Assembly (NCBI GenBank): GCA_965206655.1
Contig: CBDBKC010000023.1
Coordinates: 1-64,000 of the forward strand
DNA: 64,000 bases
Source of the DNA: JAPPLB01 sp965206655
GTDB taxonomy: Bacteria; Acidobacteriota; Terriglobia; Bryobacterales; UBA6623
Direction of reading: 5' to 3'
Positions 19,307-27,016 of this stretch are shown one piece after another. The first letter of the stretch is position 1. Every line of letters starts with the position of its first letter. The notes below the pieces were generated by a model, which saw nothing but the letters and a program-made list of their open reading frames with translations, was not told the DNA's origin and did no database searches. A program made the position numbers and the translations under genes.

Positions 19307-21394
19307 ATGAAGGCATATCAGGGAAACGATATTCGCAATATCGGCGTCGTCGGGCATCGTGACTGCGGCAAGACGAGCGCGGTAGCTGCTTTCCTCTACA
19401 CCGCGGGTGCTACGAATCGCTTCACGAGTGTGGATGAAGGCAATACCGTCACCGACTTTGACGAAGAGGAGATCAACCGCAAGGTAACGATCACTTCCTC
19501 CCTGGCCTTTGTCGAATGGGACAAGACGAAGATCAACTTCATCGATACGCCCGGCTACAACATTTTCATCAACGACGCCAAAGTCGCGTTGATCGCCGCC
19601 GGCACGGCGCTGATCGTGGTGGATGCGGTCAGCGGGGTCGAAGTCCAAACAGAAAAAGGGTGGAGCTTCGCCAAAGACTACGGCCAGGCGCGAGTCGTTC
19701 TCATCAACAAGATGGACAAGGAGCGGGCGGACTTCAGCAAGGCCCTCGCCGATGTTCAGCAAGTTCTGAGTAAGAAAGCCGTTGCCGTCCAATTGCCGAT
19801 TGGCTCGGAAAAGGACTTCAACGGAGTCGTCGACCTGGTCCATGAGAAGGCGTATGTGTACGAGGCCGGCGGCGACGGCAAGGGCAAGGAAATAGATATC
19901 CCGGCTGAGATGGCCTCGGATGTTGAGTCGGCCCGCGAAAGCCTGATCGAAGCCGTCGCGGAATGCGACGACGACCTGCTGAACGAGTATCTCGAGAATC
20001 TGACCCTGCCGCCGGAGAGGGTGCTGGCCGGCTTAATGAAGGGCATCCTTGCGCAGAATATCTTTCCCGTCATGTGCGTCTCCGCCGTACACAACATCGG
20101 GTCCGGCGCAGTGCTCGACTTTTTGCGAGCCTTCTCTCCCGCACCCACTGTGCGGAACGAGTTCCAAGCCGAAGGCGATGTCACGCGAAAGATGTCCGAC
20201 AGCGAACCGCTCTCATTGTTCGTTTACAAAACCGCCGCTGACGCCTTCGCGGGCCGCGTCAGCTACTTCAAAGTGGTGTCGGGCGTATTGAACAACGACG
20301 ACCACGTATATAACTACGACCGTGACTCGTCGGAGCGGGTGTCGCGCATCAGTCTGGTCTTTGGCAAGGAGTTGAGGCCGGTTAACGCCATTCACGCCGG
20401 TGATTTGGGAGCGGTCGCCAAGTTGAAGGACACGCTCACCGGGGACAGTCTCGGCGACAAAGCGCATCCGATTTCCTATCCGAAGGCCGTCATGCCGGTG
20501 CCGGCCATCGCTTACGCCATCGAGCCGAAGACACGCAACGACGAGGACCGCCTCGGGCAGTCGATCCACCGGATTCTCGAAGAAGATCCAGCCCTCAACT
20601 TCTACCGGGATCCGCAGACGAAAGAGTTCCTGCTTGGCGGCAACGGGCAGCAGCATCTCGAGATCGTGGTCAGCAAGCTCAAGAAGCGGTACCAGGTCGA
20701 AGTCGAGCTTCACGCGCCGAAGATCCCCTACCGGGAGACGATCCGCGGCCGAGCCGACGTTTCAGGACGCCACAAGAAGCAGACCGGCGGTCACGGCCAG
20801 TTCGGCGATTGCAAGATCAGGATGGAACCGCTCGAGCGCGGCAAGAACTTCGAGTTTTCGAATGAGATCTTCGGCGGCTCGATCCCGAAGACCTACATCC
20901 CCGCAGTTGAGAAGGGCATTCTCGAAGCCTCCGAAAAGGGCTACCTGGCCGGATATCCTGTTGTCGACTTTAAGGTGATCTTGTACGACGGCTCCTATCA
21001 TGACGTCGACTCGTCGGAATTGGCATTCAAGCTGGCGGGCCGCAAAGCCTTCCGCGCCGCCATGGAGAAGGCGAAGCCGGCCCTGCTCGAACCGATCATG
21101 CACGTCGAGATCGTTGCGCCCATGGACTTCGCCGGCGACCTGATGGGCGATCTCAACAGCCGCCGGGGACGTATCCAGGGGATGGAGACCCGTGGCAGCA
21201 ATCAGATCATCCGCGCCGACGTTCCGATGGCCGAGATGTTGACCTACGCCAACGACCTCACGTCGATGACCCAGGGGCGCGGCTCGTTCACGATGGAGAT
21301 GGCGAACTATGACTTTATTCCGAGTCAGTTCGCTGAGAAAGTCATCGCGGCCGCCAAGGCTGGAAGCGCCGGCGTGGAAGAAGACGAAGACTAA
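19307..21394 (+). CDS. Elongation factor G-like translational GTPase (FusA2 type)
   Basis: A protein of 695 aa with the full EF-G domain order: a G domain with GHRDCGKT (P-loop), DTPGYN (switch II) and NKMD, then domain II, III (GQQHLEIVVSKLKKRY), IV (HKKQTGGHGQFGDCKIRMEP) and V (PIMHVEIVAPMDFAGDLMGDLNSRRGRI). In standard EF-G, switch II reads DTPGH, with the His needed for rapid GTP hydrolysis. Here it is Tyr, as in the paralogous EF-G2/FusA2 group, which is not the main translocase. The exact role of this group is unsettled. The gene is monocistronic by spacing. Confidence 0.88.
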   Translation: MKAYQGNDIRNIGVVGHRDCGKTSAVAAFLYTAGATNRFTSVDEGNTVTDFDEEEINRKVTITSSLAFVEWDKTKINFIDTPGYNIFINDAKVALIAAGTALIVVDAVSGVEVQTEKGWSFAKDYGQARVVLINKMDKERADFSKALADVQQVLSKKAVAVQLPIGSEKDFNGVVDLVHEKAYVYEAGGDGKGKEIDIPAEMASDVESARESLIEAVAECDDDLLNEYLENLTLPPERVLAGLMKGILAQNIFPVMCVSAVHNIGSGAVLDFLRAFSPAPTVRNEFQAEGDVTRKMSDSEPLSLFVYKTAADAFAGRVSYFKVVSGVLNNDDHVYNYDRDSSERVSRISLVFGKELRPVNAIHAGDLGAVAKLKDTLTGDSLGDKAHPISYPKAVMPVPAIAYAIEPKTRNDEDRLGQSIHRILEEDPALNFYRDPQTKEFLLGGNGQQHLEIVVSKLKKRYQVEVELHAPKIPYRETIRGRADVSGRHKKQTGGHGQFGDCKIRMEPLERGKNFEFSNEIFGGSIPKTYIPAVEKGILEASEKGYLAGYPVVDFKVILYDGSYHDVDSSELAFKLAGRKAFRAAMEKAKPALLEPIMHVEIVAPMDFAGDLMGDLNSRRGRIQGMETRGSNQIIRADVPMAEMLTYANDLTSMTQGRGSFTMEMANYDFIPSQFAEKVIAAAKAGSAGVEEDED

Positions 21395-21434
21395 ACGGGT
21401 TCGGCTGCCTTGGGGGTTCATCAACGCAGGCTCA

Positions 21435-21543
21435 GGGGCTGTGAAAAAACTGGGGACAGTCCACGGCGCGCCGCTCATGAACGCTACGAGCAAAGCAGTT
21501 ACGCGGGCGGCGCTTGATACAGTCCCCGTTTTTTCACAGCCCC
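21435..21543 (+). repeat. Inverted-repeat (MITE- or REP-like) element
   Basis: The left arm (21435-21460) reads GGGGCTGTGAAAAAAC then TGGGGACAGT. The right arm (21519-21543) is its reverse complement with one base indel and one further change. The 58-base centre contains no gene. It lies between the EF-G paralogue and serA. A long loop argues against a simple terminator. Confidence 0.7.
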
Positions 21544-21580
21544 TCACGCCCGCGGCTGTGAGTTTGACTGGAAACCTGCT

Positions 21581-23176
21581 TTGAATATTCTTATCGCCGA
21601 CGCCGTTTCACCCTCCGCCCTTGAAGTCCTGCGCGCCGAAGCGGGCTGGGAGGTGATTGCCTCCTCGCCGCAAGAATTCCAGGCGCATCTGCCCGACGCC
21701 CACGCGCTGCTCATCCGCAGCGGCGCTAAAGTCACCGCCGAGGTTCTCGAAAAGGCTCCTCATTTGCGCGTCATCGGACGAGCCGGTGTCGGTATCGACA
21801 ATGTTGACGTCGACGCGGCGACCGCGTGTGGCGTTCTGGTCATGAACACGCCCGGCGGCAACGCCATTTCTGTCGCCGAGCATACGCTGGCGCTGATGCT
21901 CGCCTCCGCCCGCTCGATTCCGGCGGCGGCCGAATCCACGAAGTCCGGCAAGTGGGAAAGGAAGAAGTTCCTCGGCACCGAACTCAACGGCAAGACGCTC
22001 GGCATCGTTGGGCTCGGCAATATCGGCTTGCTTGTTGCCCGTCGCGCACGCCCTTTCGGCATGAAGCTACTCGCGTATGACCCTTTCGTGAATCCCGACA
22101 TCGCTCGCGACCGCGGGGTCGAGATGGTCACACTCGATGAGATTTACGCCAACAGCGACTACATCAGCCTGCACCTTTCGCTCAACGACAGTACTCGCAA
22201 CCTTCTGGACGAAGAAGCGTTCGCCAAGATGAAGGACGGCGTCCGCATCATCAACTGCGCGCGCGGCGAACTGATCGACACCGGCGCGGTGCAGAGAGCG
22301 CTTGCGAGCGGCAAGGTGGCCGGAGCCGCGCTCGACGTTTTTGCCGAAGAGCCCCCCGAGCCCGATTCCCCGTTGCTGGCCGACCCGGGTGTGATCGCGA
22401 CGCCGCACATCGGTGGCTCGACCGAAGAAGCCCAGGAAACTGTCGGCATCCGTATCGCCGAGCAGGTCCGCGACTACCTCCGAAGCGGCGTCGTTCTCAA
22501 TGCGGTTAACATGCCGTCGATCAACGCCGAGCAGTATGAGCGCCTGCGGCCCGACCTCGACCTCGCTGAGCGCCTAGGCTCGTTCGCCGCGCAGATCGCA
22601 ACGGGCCGACCGAGCCGCGTCAAGTTCATCTACGCGGGCAATCTCGGCAAAACCAACTCCGGCCTCGTCCGCAACGCGGCGCTCTGCGGCATACTGAAGC
22701 GCTACCTGTCGAGCCCGCCGAACCTGATCAACGCGAACCGCATCGCCGAGCAGCGTGGCCTGTCGATCAGTGAAAGCCGCCATGGTCGCCGCTACGGCAG
22801 CGATTCGCTAACCATCGTCATCGAGACCGACGAAGGTCAGCGAACCGCCGAAGGCACCGTCTTCTCCGACGGCTCCCCGCGGCTTATCAGCGTCGACGGC
22901 ATCTACGTCGAAACCCGCCTGATCGGTCACATGGTCTTCACGAAGAATGTTGACGTTCCCGGCGTGATCGGCCGCATGGGGAGCCTGTTGGGTGAGAACA
23001 AGATCAACATCGCCGACTTTTCGTTGGGCCGTGAAGAGGATCATCAGCCTGCTTCCGAGCCCGCCGTCGCCGTAGCGGTTGTGCGGATCGACGAGCCGCT
23101 TCCGAAGCCTGTGCTGGACAAGCTTCTCGAGTTGGAGGCTGTTGAGTACGCGCAGACGATTGAATTGCCGGCTTAG
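21581..23176 (+). CDS. serA: D-3-phosphoglycerate dehydrogenase
   Basis: A protein of 531 aa, the long ACT-containing type. It oxidises 3-phosphoglycerate as the first committed step of serine synthesis. Visible features are MNILIADAVSPSALEVL, the NAD loop GIVGLGNIGLLVARRA, the catalytic Arg in NCARGELIDTGAV, the His in TPHIGGSTEEAQ, an intervening domain, and a C-terminal ACT domain (NVDVPGVIGRMGSLLGENKINIADFSLGR) for serine feedback. Translation probably starts at TTG 21581, as no ATG fits the conserved N-terminus. Its TAG stop (23174-23176) coincides with the outermost bases of the adjacent insertion sequence. Confidence 0.94.
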   Translation: MNILIADAVSPSALEVLRAEAGWEVIASSPQEFQAHLPDAHALLIRSGAKVTAEVLEKAPHLRVIGRAGVGIDNVDVDAATACGVLVMNTPGGNAISVAEHTLALMLASARSIPAAAESTKSGKWERKKFLGTELNGKTLGIVGLGNIGLLVARRARPFGMKLLAYDPFVNPDIARDRGVEMVTLDEIYANSDYISLHLSLNDSTRNLLDEEAFAKMKDGVRIINCARGELIDTGAVQRALASGKVAGAALDVFAEEPPEPDSPLLADPGVIATPHIGGSTEEAQETVGIRIAEQVRDYLRSGVVLNAVNMPSINAEQYERLRPDLDLAERLGSFAAQIATGRPSRVKFIYAGNLGKTNSGLVRNAALCGILKRYLSSPPNLINANRIAEQRGLSISESRHGRRYGSDSLTIVIETDEGQRTAEGTVFSDGSPRLISVDGIYVETRLIGHMVFTKNVDVPGVIGRMGSLLGENKINIADFSLGREEDHQPASEPAVAVAVVRIDEPLPKPVLDKLLELEAVEYAQTIELPA

Positions 23177-24640
23177 CCTCAATACTCTTCACTTAAGAAC
23201 CCTCACGCAGGCCGCAAAGTCGATGCGGAGGCGCGGCAACGCGCCGCGTGGTCGCAGCTTGTAGCCACTCATTTTGCGCTTAACCCCGCGCGGACGCTGC
23301 ATGCCGCGGCTCGACCGCACGCGCTCCTGCAGCAGCTCCGCCAAAACCCCCTTATGAAACTTGCGTTTGTCCTGAGGGGGGAATCGCGACCGCTTGGGCC
23401 ATCTTGCGTCGCACCACCCGCACCGCGTGCAGGTAGGAGAGGCGATCCGGATCTTCGTCGGCCTCCAAGGCGGCTTCGTGCAGCAGCCCGCGGATCGCGA
23501 AATGCGCCATCAGTAAGCCGTAAAATTCCTGGCGCACCAACTCCGGCGTCTTGCTGCGCAACACCATGCGCGCCCCGCGCAAATGCGTCTTGAGCTCGTC
23601 AAGCGCGCTTTCGATCTCCCAGCGTTCGCAGTACAGCGCCGCCAGTTCCACAGCCGGCGCTTGGGAGGGATCGAGGATCGTCGTCACCAGTCGATAGAAG
23701 GGCTCGGCATGCTCGACGCCTTCGAGACGATACTCGATCACGCGCACCGGCAGCGGGTTGCGGCGCTTGCGCCAGTCGCCTTCCGAAGCGTAGATCGCGC
23801 TGCGGTAGGAGCCGTCCGCAAAGCGCTCGAGCACTTCCAAGCGCAGATGCTTCTTAGCCCGCCACAGCAGTTGCGCGCCCGTCTGGCGTGCTTGCCGCCA
23901 CAGCTGGTAGCCGAGGAAGTTGCGGTCGGCTAAGCACAACATATCCTTCTCGAGTGCCGGCAACACCTGTTTGGCGAGCGTGATCTCACCCCTCGCGCAG
24001 GGACCCATGCGGCTGGCGAACAGTACATGGGTGCCGTTTTCCAGCAACGAGACAAAGCGCAGCTGAGGAAACGCGCTCGCTCCCCGCGACGCACCCGGAT
24101 AGCCGAACGCCGTGCGGTTGGCGGCCTGATCGGCCACATCGAGCGTCGAGCCGTCGAGCGAAACCAAGCGCCATTCCCGATAGAACGATCCGCGCGTCTT
24201 TTTCGTCGCCAACGGTCGTATCAACTCATCATGCAGCCGCTCGACCGGCTCCACCCCCAATCGCGAACGGGCTTGCGAGATCCCCGAATCGCCCGCCACC
24301 TTGAGGGGCGTCGCAGGGTCCTGCAGCCACTGTAGTCCTTCCAGCAGACAACGCAGCACCTCGCGGTAGGACGACTGCATGAACAGCGCCAGAGCGATGA
24401 CGTAGTAGACCATCACATGCGCTGGCAAGTCCCGTTGTCGCCGCGAGGCCCGCCCGCAGTCCCGCAACACACGATCGATCTTGTGACGCGGGAACCAGCG
24501 CGTGATCACTCCCAGGCTGATGTAGTCGGTAATACGGCTGCCTGCCGGCAGCGCTGCTCTCGTTCGTGCCATCTGTGGCCTCCTGTGCTCTAAAAACAGA
24601 ATGCCACAAAAATGTTATAAAGTGAAGAGTATTGAGGCTA
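23174..24640 (-). mobile_element. Complete IS4-family insertion sequence with perfect 21-bp inverted termini
   Basis: The sequence TAGCCTCAATACTCTTCACT(T) at 23174-23194 is exactly the reverse complement of 24620-24640. The 1467-bp interval contains one intact DDE transposase on the minus strand. No clear longer target duplication is visible: the left flank ends ...GGCTTAG and the right flank starts CTAGGTC, so the outer TAG/CTA may be part of the termini or a short duplication. About 155 bases between the left terminus and the transposase stop are non-coding. The element looks recent because its ends and gene are intact. Confidence 0.88.
23352..24572 (-). CDS. IS4-family transposase (DDE)
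   Basis: A protein of 406 aa with the IS4-type N-terminal domain (FPRHKIDRVLRDCGRASRR) and RNase H-like catalytic core. The first Asp is in LVSLDGSTLDVAD, the second in LCLADRNFLGYQLW, and the Y-(2)-R-(3)-E-(6)-K signature in YCERWEIESALDELK carries the Glu. The ATG at 24572 has AGGAGG 7 bases upstream. It is intact and may be active, moving the element between the inverted repeats at 23174 and 24640. Confidence 0.93.
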   Translation of the reverse strand: MARTRAALPAGSRITDYISLGVITRWFPRHKIDRVLRDCGRASRRQRDLPAHVMVYYVIALALFMQSSYREVLRCLLEGLQWLQDPATPLKVAGDSGISQARSRLGVEPVERLHDELIRPLATKKTRGSFYREWRLVSLDGSTLDVADQAANRTAFGYPGASRGASAFPQLRFVSLLENGTHVLFASRMGPCARGEITLAKQVLPALEKDMLCLADRNFLGYQLWRQARQTGAQLLWRAKKHLRLEVLERFADGSYRSAIYASEGDWRKRRNPLPVRVIEYRLEGVEHAEPFYRLVTTILDPSQAPAVELAALYCERWEIESALDELKTHLRGARMVLRSKTPELVRQEFYGLLMAHFAIRGLLHEAALEADEDPDRLSYLHAVRVVRRKMAQAVAIPPSGQTQVS

Positions 24641-24678
24641 GGTCGCGCTTAGCGCGACCCGGCACGGCGCTGCCGTGC
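24641..24678. repeat. Tandem perfect hairpins beside the insertion sequence
   Basis: Two adjacent small hairpins: GGTCGCGC-TTA-GCGCGACC (24641-24659) and GCACGGC-GCT-GCCGTGC (24662-24678). Both stems are perfect with 3-base loops. This doublet form is typical of REP-type intergenic repeats, and it starts at the base after the right IS terminus. Confidence 0.7.
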
Positions 24679-24700
24679 GCCACACGTGGTGTTCGCATCC

Positions 24701-24720
24701 AAAGTGAAAAGTATTGTGCC
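24701..24720. repeat. Relic of an insertion-sequence terminus
   Basis: AAAGTGAAAAGTATTGTGCC differs at three of 20 positions from the right end of the IS that finishes about 60 bases to the left. It suggests an older related element once ended here. Confidence 0.5.
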
Positions 24721-24828
24721 CAGCCCGTGTTCCTGATCTGGTAAAGAGGCGCAATGGTCCCTGTTTGCGAGGTGCTCGTAAAATGACGGCGTCATCGGCT
24801 CGCACAACCCTTGCTGTGGCGAGCCGCA

Positions 24829-24865
24829 TGCTATAGTCTTTAACCGACAATCAACGGTCGGTTAA
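24829..24865 (+). promoter_or_regulatory. Promoter with overlapping palindromic operator for the sulfurtransferase gene
   Basis: An extended -10 TG-C-TATAGT lies at 24829-24837. Immediately after it comes a perfect 9-bp inverted repeat, TTAACCGAC (24840-24848), an 8-base spacer and GTCGGTTAA (24857-24865). The expected start point falls inside the left arm, so a bound regulator would block transcription. The half-site resembles ACCGAC-type operators of TetR- or Rrf2-like repressors; no regulator gene is adjacent. Confidence 0.6.
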
Positions 24866-24894
24866 ACCATCGCACTACTGAGGAACACAAAACA

Positions 24895-25740
24895 ATGGCT
24901 GACTACGCACACCCCGAAATGCTCGTAAGCACGGATTGGGTCGCCGATCACGCAGGTGACAGTAACGTGCAAGTAGTAGAGGTCGATGTCGATACGAGTG
25001 CGTACGACGAAGGCCACATCTCCGGCGCGGTCGGCTGGTCTTGGAATACACAGCTCTGCGATACCGTGCAGCGCGACATCATTCCCTTGGGCGAGTTCGG
25101 TAATCTCATGTCCGGCTCCGGTATCGGGAATGACACGACGGTTGTTCTCTACGGGGACAACAACAACTGGTTCGCGGCCTGGGCTCTGTGGCAGCTCAAA
25201 ATCTACGGCCACAAAGATGTACGGCTGATGAACGGCGGGCGTAAGAAGTGGGTCGCCGAAGGCCGGGATCTGACGCAGGATGCCCCTTCACCGGCGGCGG
25301 CGAGCTATGCTGCCGCCTCTCCCAATAATTCGATTCGCGCTTTTCTGCCCGATGTCTACGCGGCCGTTGCCGCCGGGACCGTCGAGCTGGTGGACGTCCG
25401 CAGCCCGGACGAGTTCAGCGGCAAGATTCTCTCGCCTCCCGGTCTGCCGGAAACGTGCCAGCGCGGCGGGCATATCCCCGGCGCGAGCAACATTCCGTGG
25501 GCCAAGGCCTGCAACGACGACGGTACGTTCAAGAACGCCGACGAGTTGAAGGCACTTTACGAAGGCGCGGGCATCACGGGCACGAAGCCCGTCATCGCCT
25601 ACTGCCGGATCGGGGAGCGTTCGAGCCATAGCTGGTTTGTGCTGAAGTATCTGCTGGGTCTCAATGGCGTAACGAACTATGACGGCTCCTGGACCGAGTG
25701 GGGCAACCTTGTCGGCGCCCCGGTCGCAAAGGGCGCCTAA
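24895..25740 (+). CDS. Thiosulfate / 3-mercaptopyruvate sulfurtransferase (tandem rhodanese)
   Basis: A protein of 281 aa with two rhodanese domains. The first is inactive-type (VVEVDVDTSAYDEGHISGAVGW). The second has VELVDVRSPDEFSGK and GGHIPGASNIPW, with the active-site cysteine near residue 236 in YCRIGERSSHSWFVL. A CRxGER loop is characteristic of thiosulfate sulfurtransferases of the CysA/SseA group, which transfer sulfane sulfur to cyanide or thiol acceptors. Transcription is probably controlled by the palindrome just upstream. The small gene that follows starts 12 bases downstream, likely in the same transcript. Confidence 0.9.
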   Translation: MADYAHPEMLVSTDWVADHAGDSNVQVVEVDVDTSAYDEGHISGAVGWSWNTQLCDTVQRDIIPLGEFGNLMSGSGIGNDTTVVLYGDNNNWFAAWALWQLKIYGHKDVRLMNGGRKKWVAEGRDLTQDAPSPAAASYAAASPNNSIRAFLPDVYAAVAAGTVELVDVRSPDEFSGKILSPPGLPETCQRGGHIPGASNIPWAKACNDDGTFKNADELKALYEGAGITGTKPVIAYCRIGERSSHSWFVLKYLLGLNGVTNYDGSWTEWGNLVGAPVAKGA

Positions 25741-25752
25741 GGACCAGGATCG

Positions 25753-25980
25753 ATGAAACCGGAAGATCATTCCGAACGCGCCCTGGAGTTGGCTGGTTGG
25801 CCGGTACGGGTCATCTCGTACAAGCTGGGCGATAAGTATCTCGCCACTGCCGATAACGTCTCTCCGGGCGCGAATATCGCGCGAGCGGAAGGCCCAACGA
25901 AGGAAGCCGCCGAGCGCGACGTCCTTGCCAAGGCCGAGGAGCGCTTGGGCCGGACGCGCACGATGCCGATCGAATCGTAG
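25753..25980 (+). CDS. Small conserved-looking hypothetical protein
   Basis: A protein of 75 aa (MKPEDHSERALELAGWPVRV...), starting 12 bases after the sulfurtransferase stop with AAGGA upstream, and followed by a strong terminator. It looks like a compact alpha/beta protein: a beta segment VRVISYKLGDKYLATADNVS, then a helix TKEAAERDVLAKAEERLG. There are no cysteines and no known motif. Position suggests a partner or accessory of the sulfurtransferase, but no function can be assigned. Confidence 0.7.
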   Translation: MKPEDHSERALELAGWPVRVISYKLGDKYLATADNVSPGANIARAEGPTKEAAERDVLAKAEERLGRTRTMPIES

Positions 25981-26014
25981 CGACGCAAACGAATCATTGT
26001 CTTTGTCTCTTTGT

Positions 26015-26044
26015 GGGCGGGACGCATGTCGTCCCGCCCTTTTT
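26015..26044 (+). terminator. Rho-independent terminator
   Basis: A perfect 10-bp stem, GGGCGGGACG (26015-26024) with CGTCCCGCCC (26030-26039), a 5-base loop and five T's (26040-26044). It closes the sulfurtransferase/small-protein transcript just before folD. Confidence 0.9.
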
Positions 26045-26098
26045 CTATGCCGCCGAGAGCCGTGCTATGATGCCGGTTTTCCTGACCCGGAGTCTCAT

Positions 26099-27016
26099 TT
26101 GCCTGCTCGTATTCTTAGCGGAAATCGCATTCGCGACGAGATCCTCGCCGAAGTTGCGGAAGACGTAAAGGCGCTCGTGGCGTCGGGCGTGAAACCCGGC
26201 CTGGCGGCCGTGCTTGTCGGTGATGACCCTGCCTCGCGGATCTATGTCCGCAACAAGGTAAGGGCCTGTGAGCAGGTCGGCATCTTCAGCGAAACAATCA
26301 CGCCTCCCGCGCTCTCGACGACGGAGGAGTTGCTCGCTCTGATCGAAGACCTGAATAACCGCGATGACATCGACGGCATCCTCGTACAACTGCCGCTGCC
26401 CGCACAAGTGGATTCGGCGATGATCTTGCCGGCCGTATCACCCGCGAAGGATGTGGATGGATTCCATCCGTTTAATGTGGGCGCCCTCGTGACGAAGCGG
26501 CGGGGACCCGTTCCGTGTACCCCCTCGGGGCTGATTCAGATCCTCAAGCGCAGCGAGATACCGATCGCCGGCAAGCGGGCCGTCATCGTGGGACGCAGCG
26601 ACATCGTCGGTAAGCCGGCGGCCTTGTTGCTATTGCACGAAAACGCGACGGTGACGATCTGCCATTCGAAGACCGTGGATTTGCCGGCTGTGGCCCGTGA
26701 GGCGGATATCCTCGTGGCCGCCATCGGACGGCCAGCGTTTGTGACGCGGGATTTTATCAAGCCGGGCGCGGTCGTGCTCGACGTCGGGATCAATCGGCTC
26801 ACCGATCCGGACCAAGTGGAAACAATTTGCGCCGGTCTGCCGAAGAAGCTCGAAGGATTCCGCAGCCAAGGTTCGGTGTTGGTGGGAGATGTACATCCAA
26901 AGGATGTGGTGGAAATAGCTGGCGCTTACACGCCGGTTCCGGGCGGGGTCGGGCCGTTGACAATTGCGATGCTGATGGTCAATACCCTTCAGGCCGCCCG
27001 CCAACGCCGCGGCTAG
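26099..27016 (+). CDS. folD: Bifunctional methylenetetrahydrofolate dehydrogenase / methenyl-THF cyclohydrolase
   Basis: A protein of about 305 aa. The start is taken as TTG 26099, which gives the expected N-terminus (M)PARILSGNRIRDEIL and has GGAG 6 bases upstream; the open frame extends further but overlaps the terminator. Motifs are SRIYVRNKVRACEQVG (catalytic Tyr and Lys), ILVQLPLPAQVD, PAKDVDGFHPFNVG, the NADP site IVGRSDIVGKPAALLL, and PVPGGVGPLTIAMLM near the end. It supplies 10-formyl-THF for purine and fMet synthesis. A possible -10 (TATGAT) lies at about 26066-26071. Its stop shares a CTAG with the stop of the convergent PQQ enzyme. Confidence 0.93.
   Translation: MPARILSGNRIRDEILAEVAEDVKALVASGVKPGLAAVLVGDDPASRIYVRNKVRACEQVGIFSETITPPALSTTEELLALIEDLNNRDDIDGILVQLPLPAQVDSAMILPAVSPAKDVDGFHPFNVGALVTKRRGPVPCTPSGLIQILKRSEIPIAGKRAVIVGRSDIVGKPAALLLLHENATVTICHSKTVDLPAVAREADILVAAIGRPAFVTRDFIKPGAVVLDVGINRLTDPDQVETICAGLPKKLEGFRSQGSVLVGDVHPKDVVEIAGAYTPVPGGVGPLTIAMLMVNTLQAARQRRG

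Noticed and set aside
21435..21543. Rho-independent terminator after the EF-G paralogue
   Set aside because: The arms pair well and one contains a T run, but the 58-base loop and length fit a palindromic element better than a terminator.
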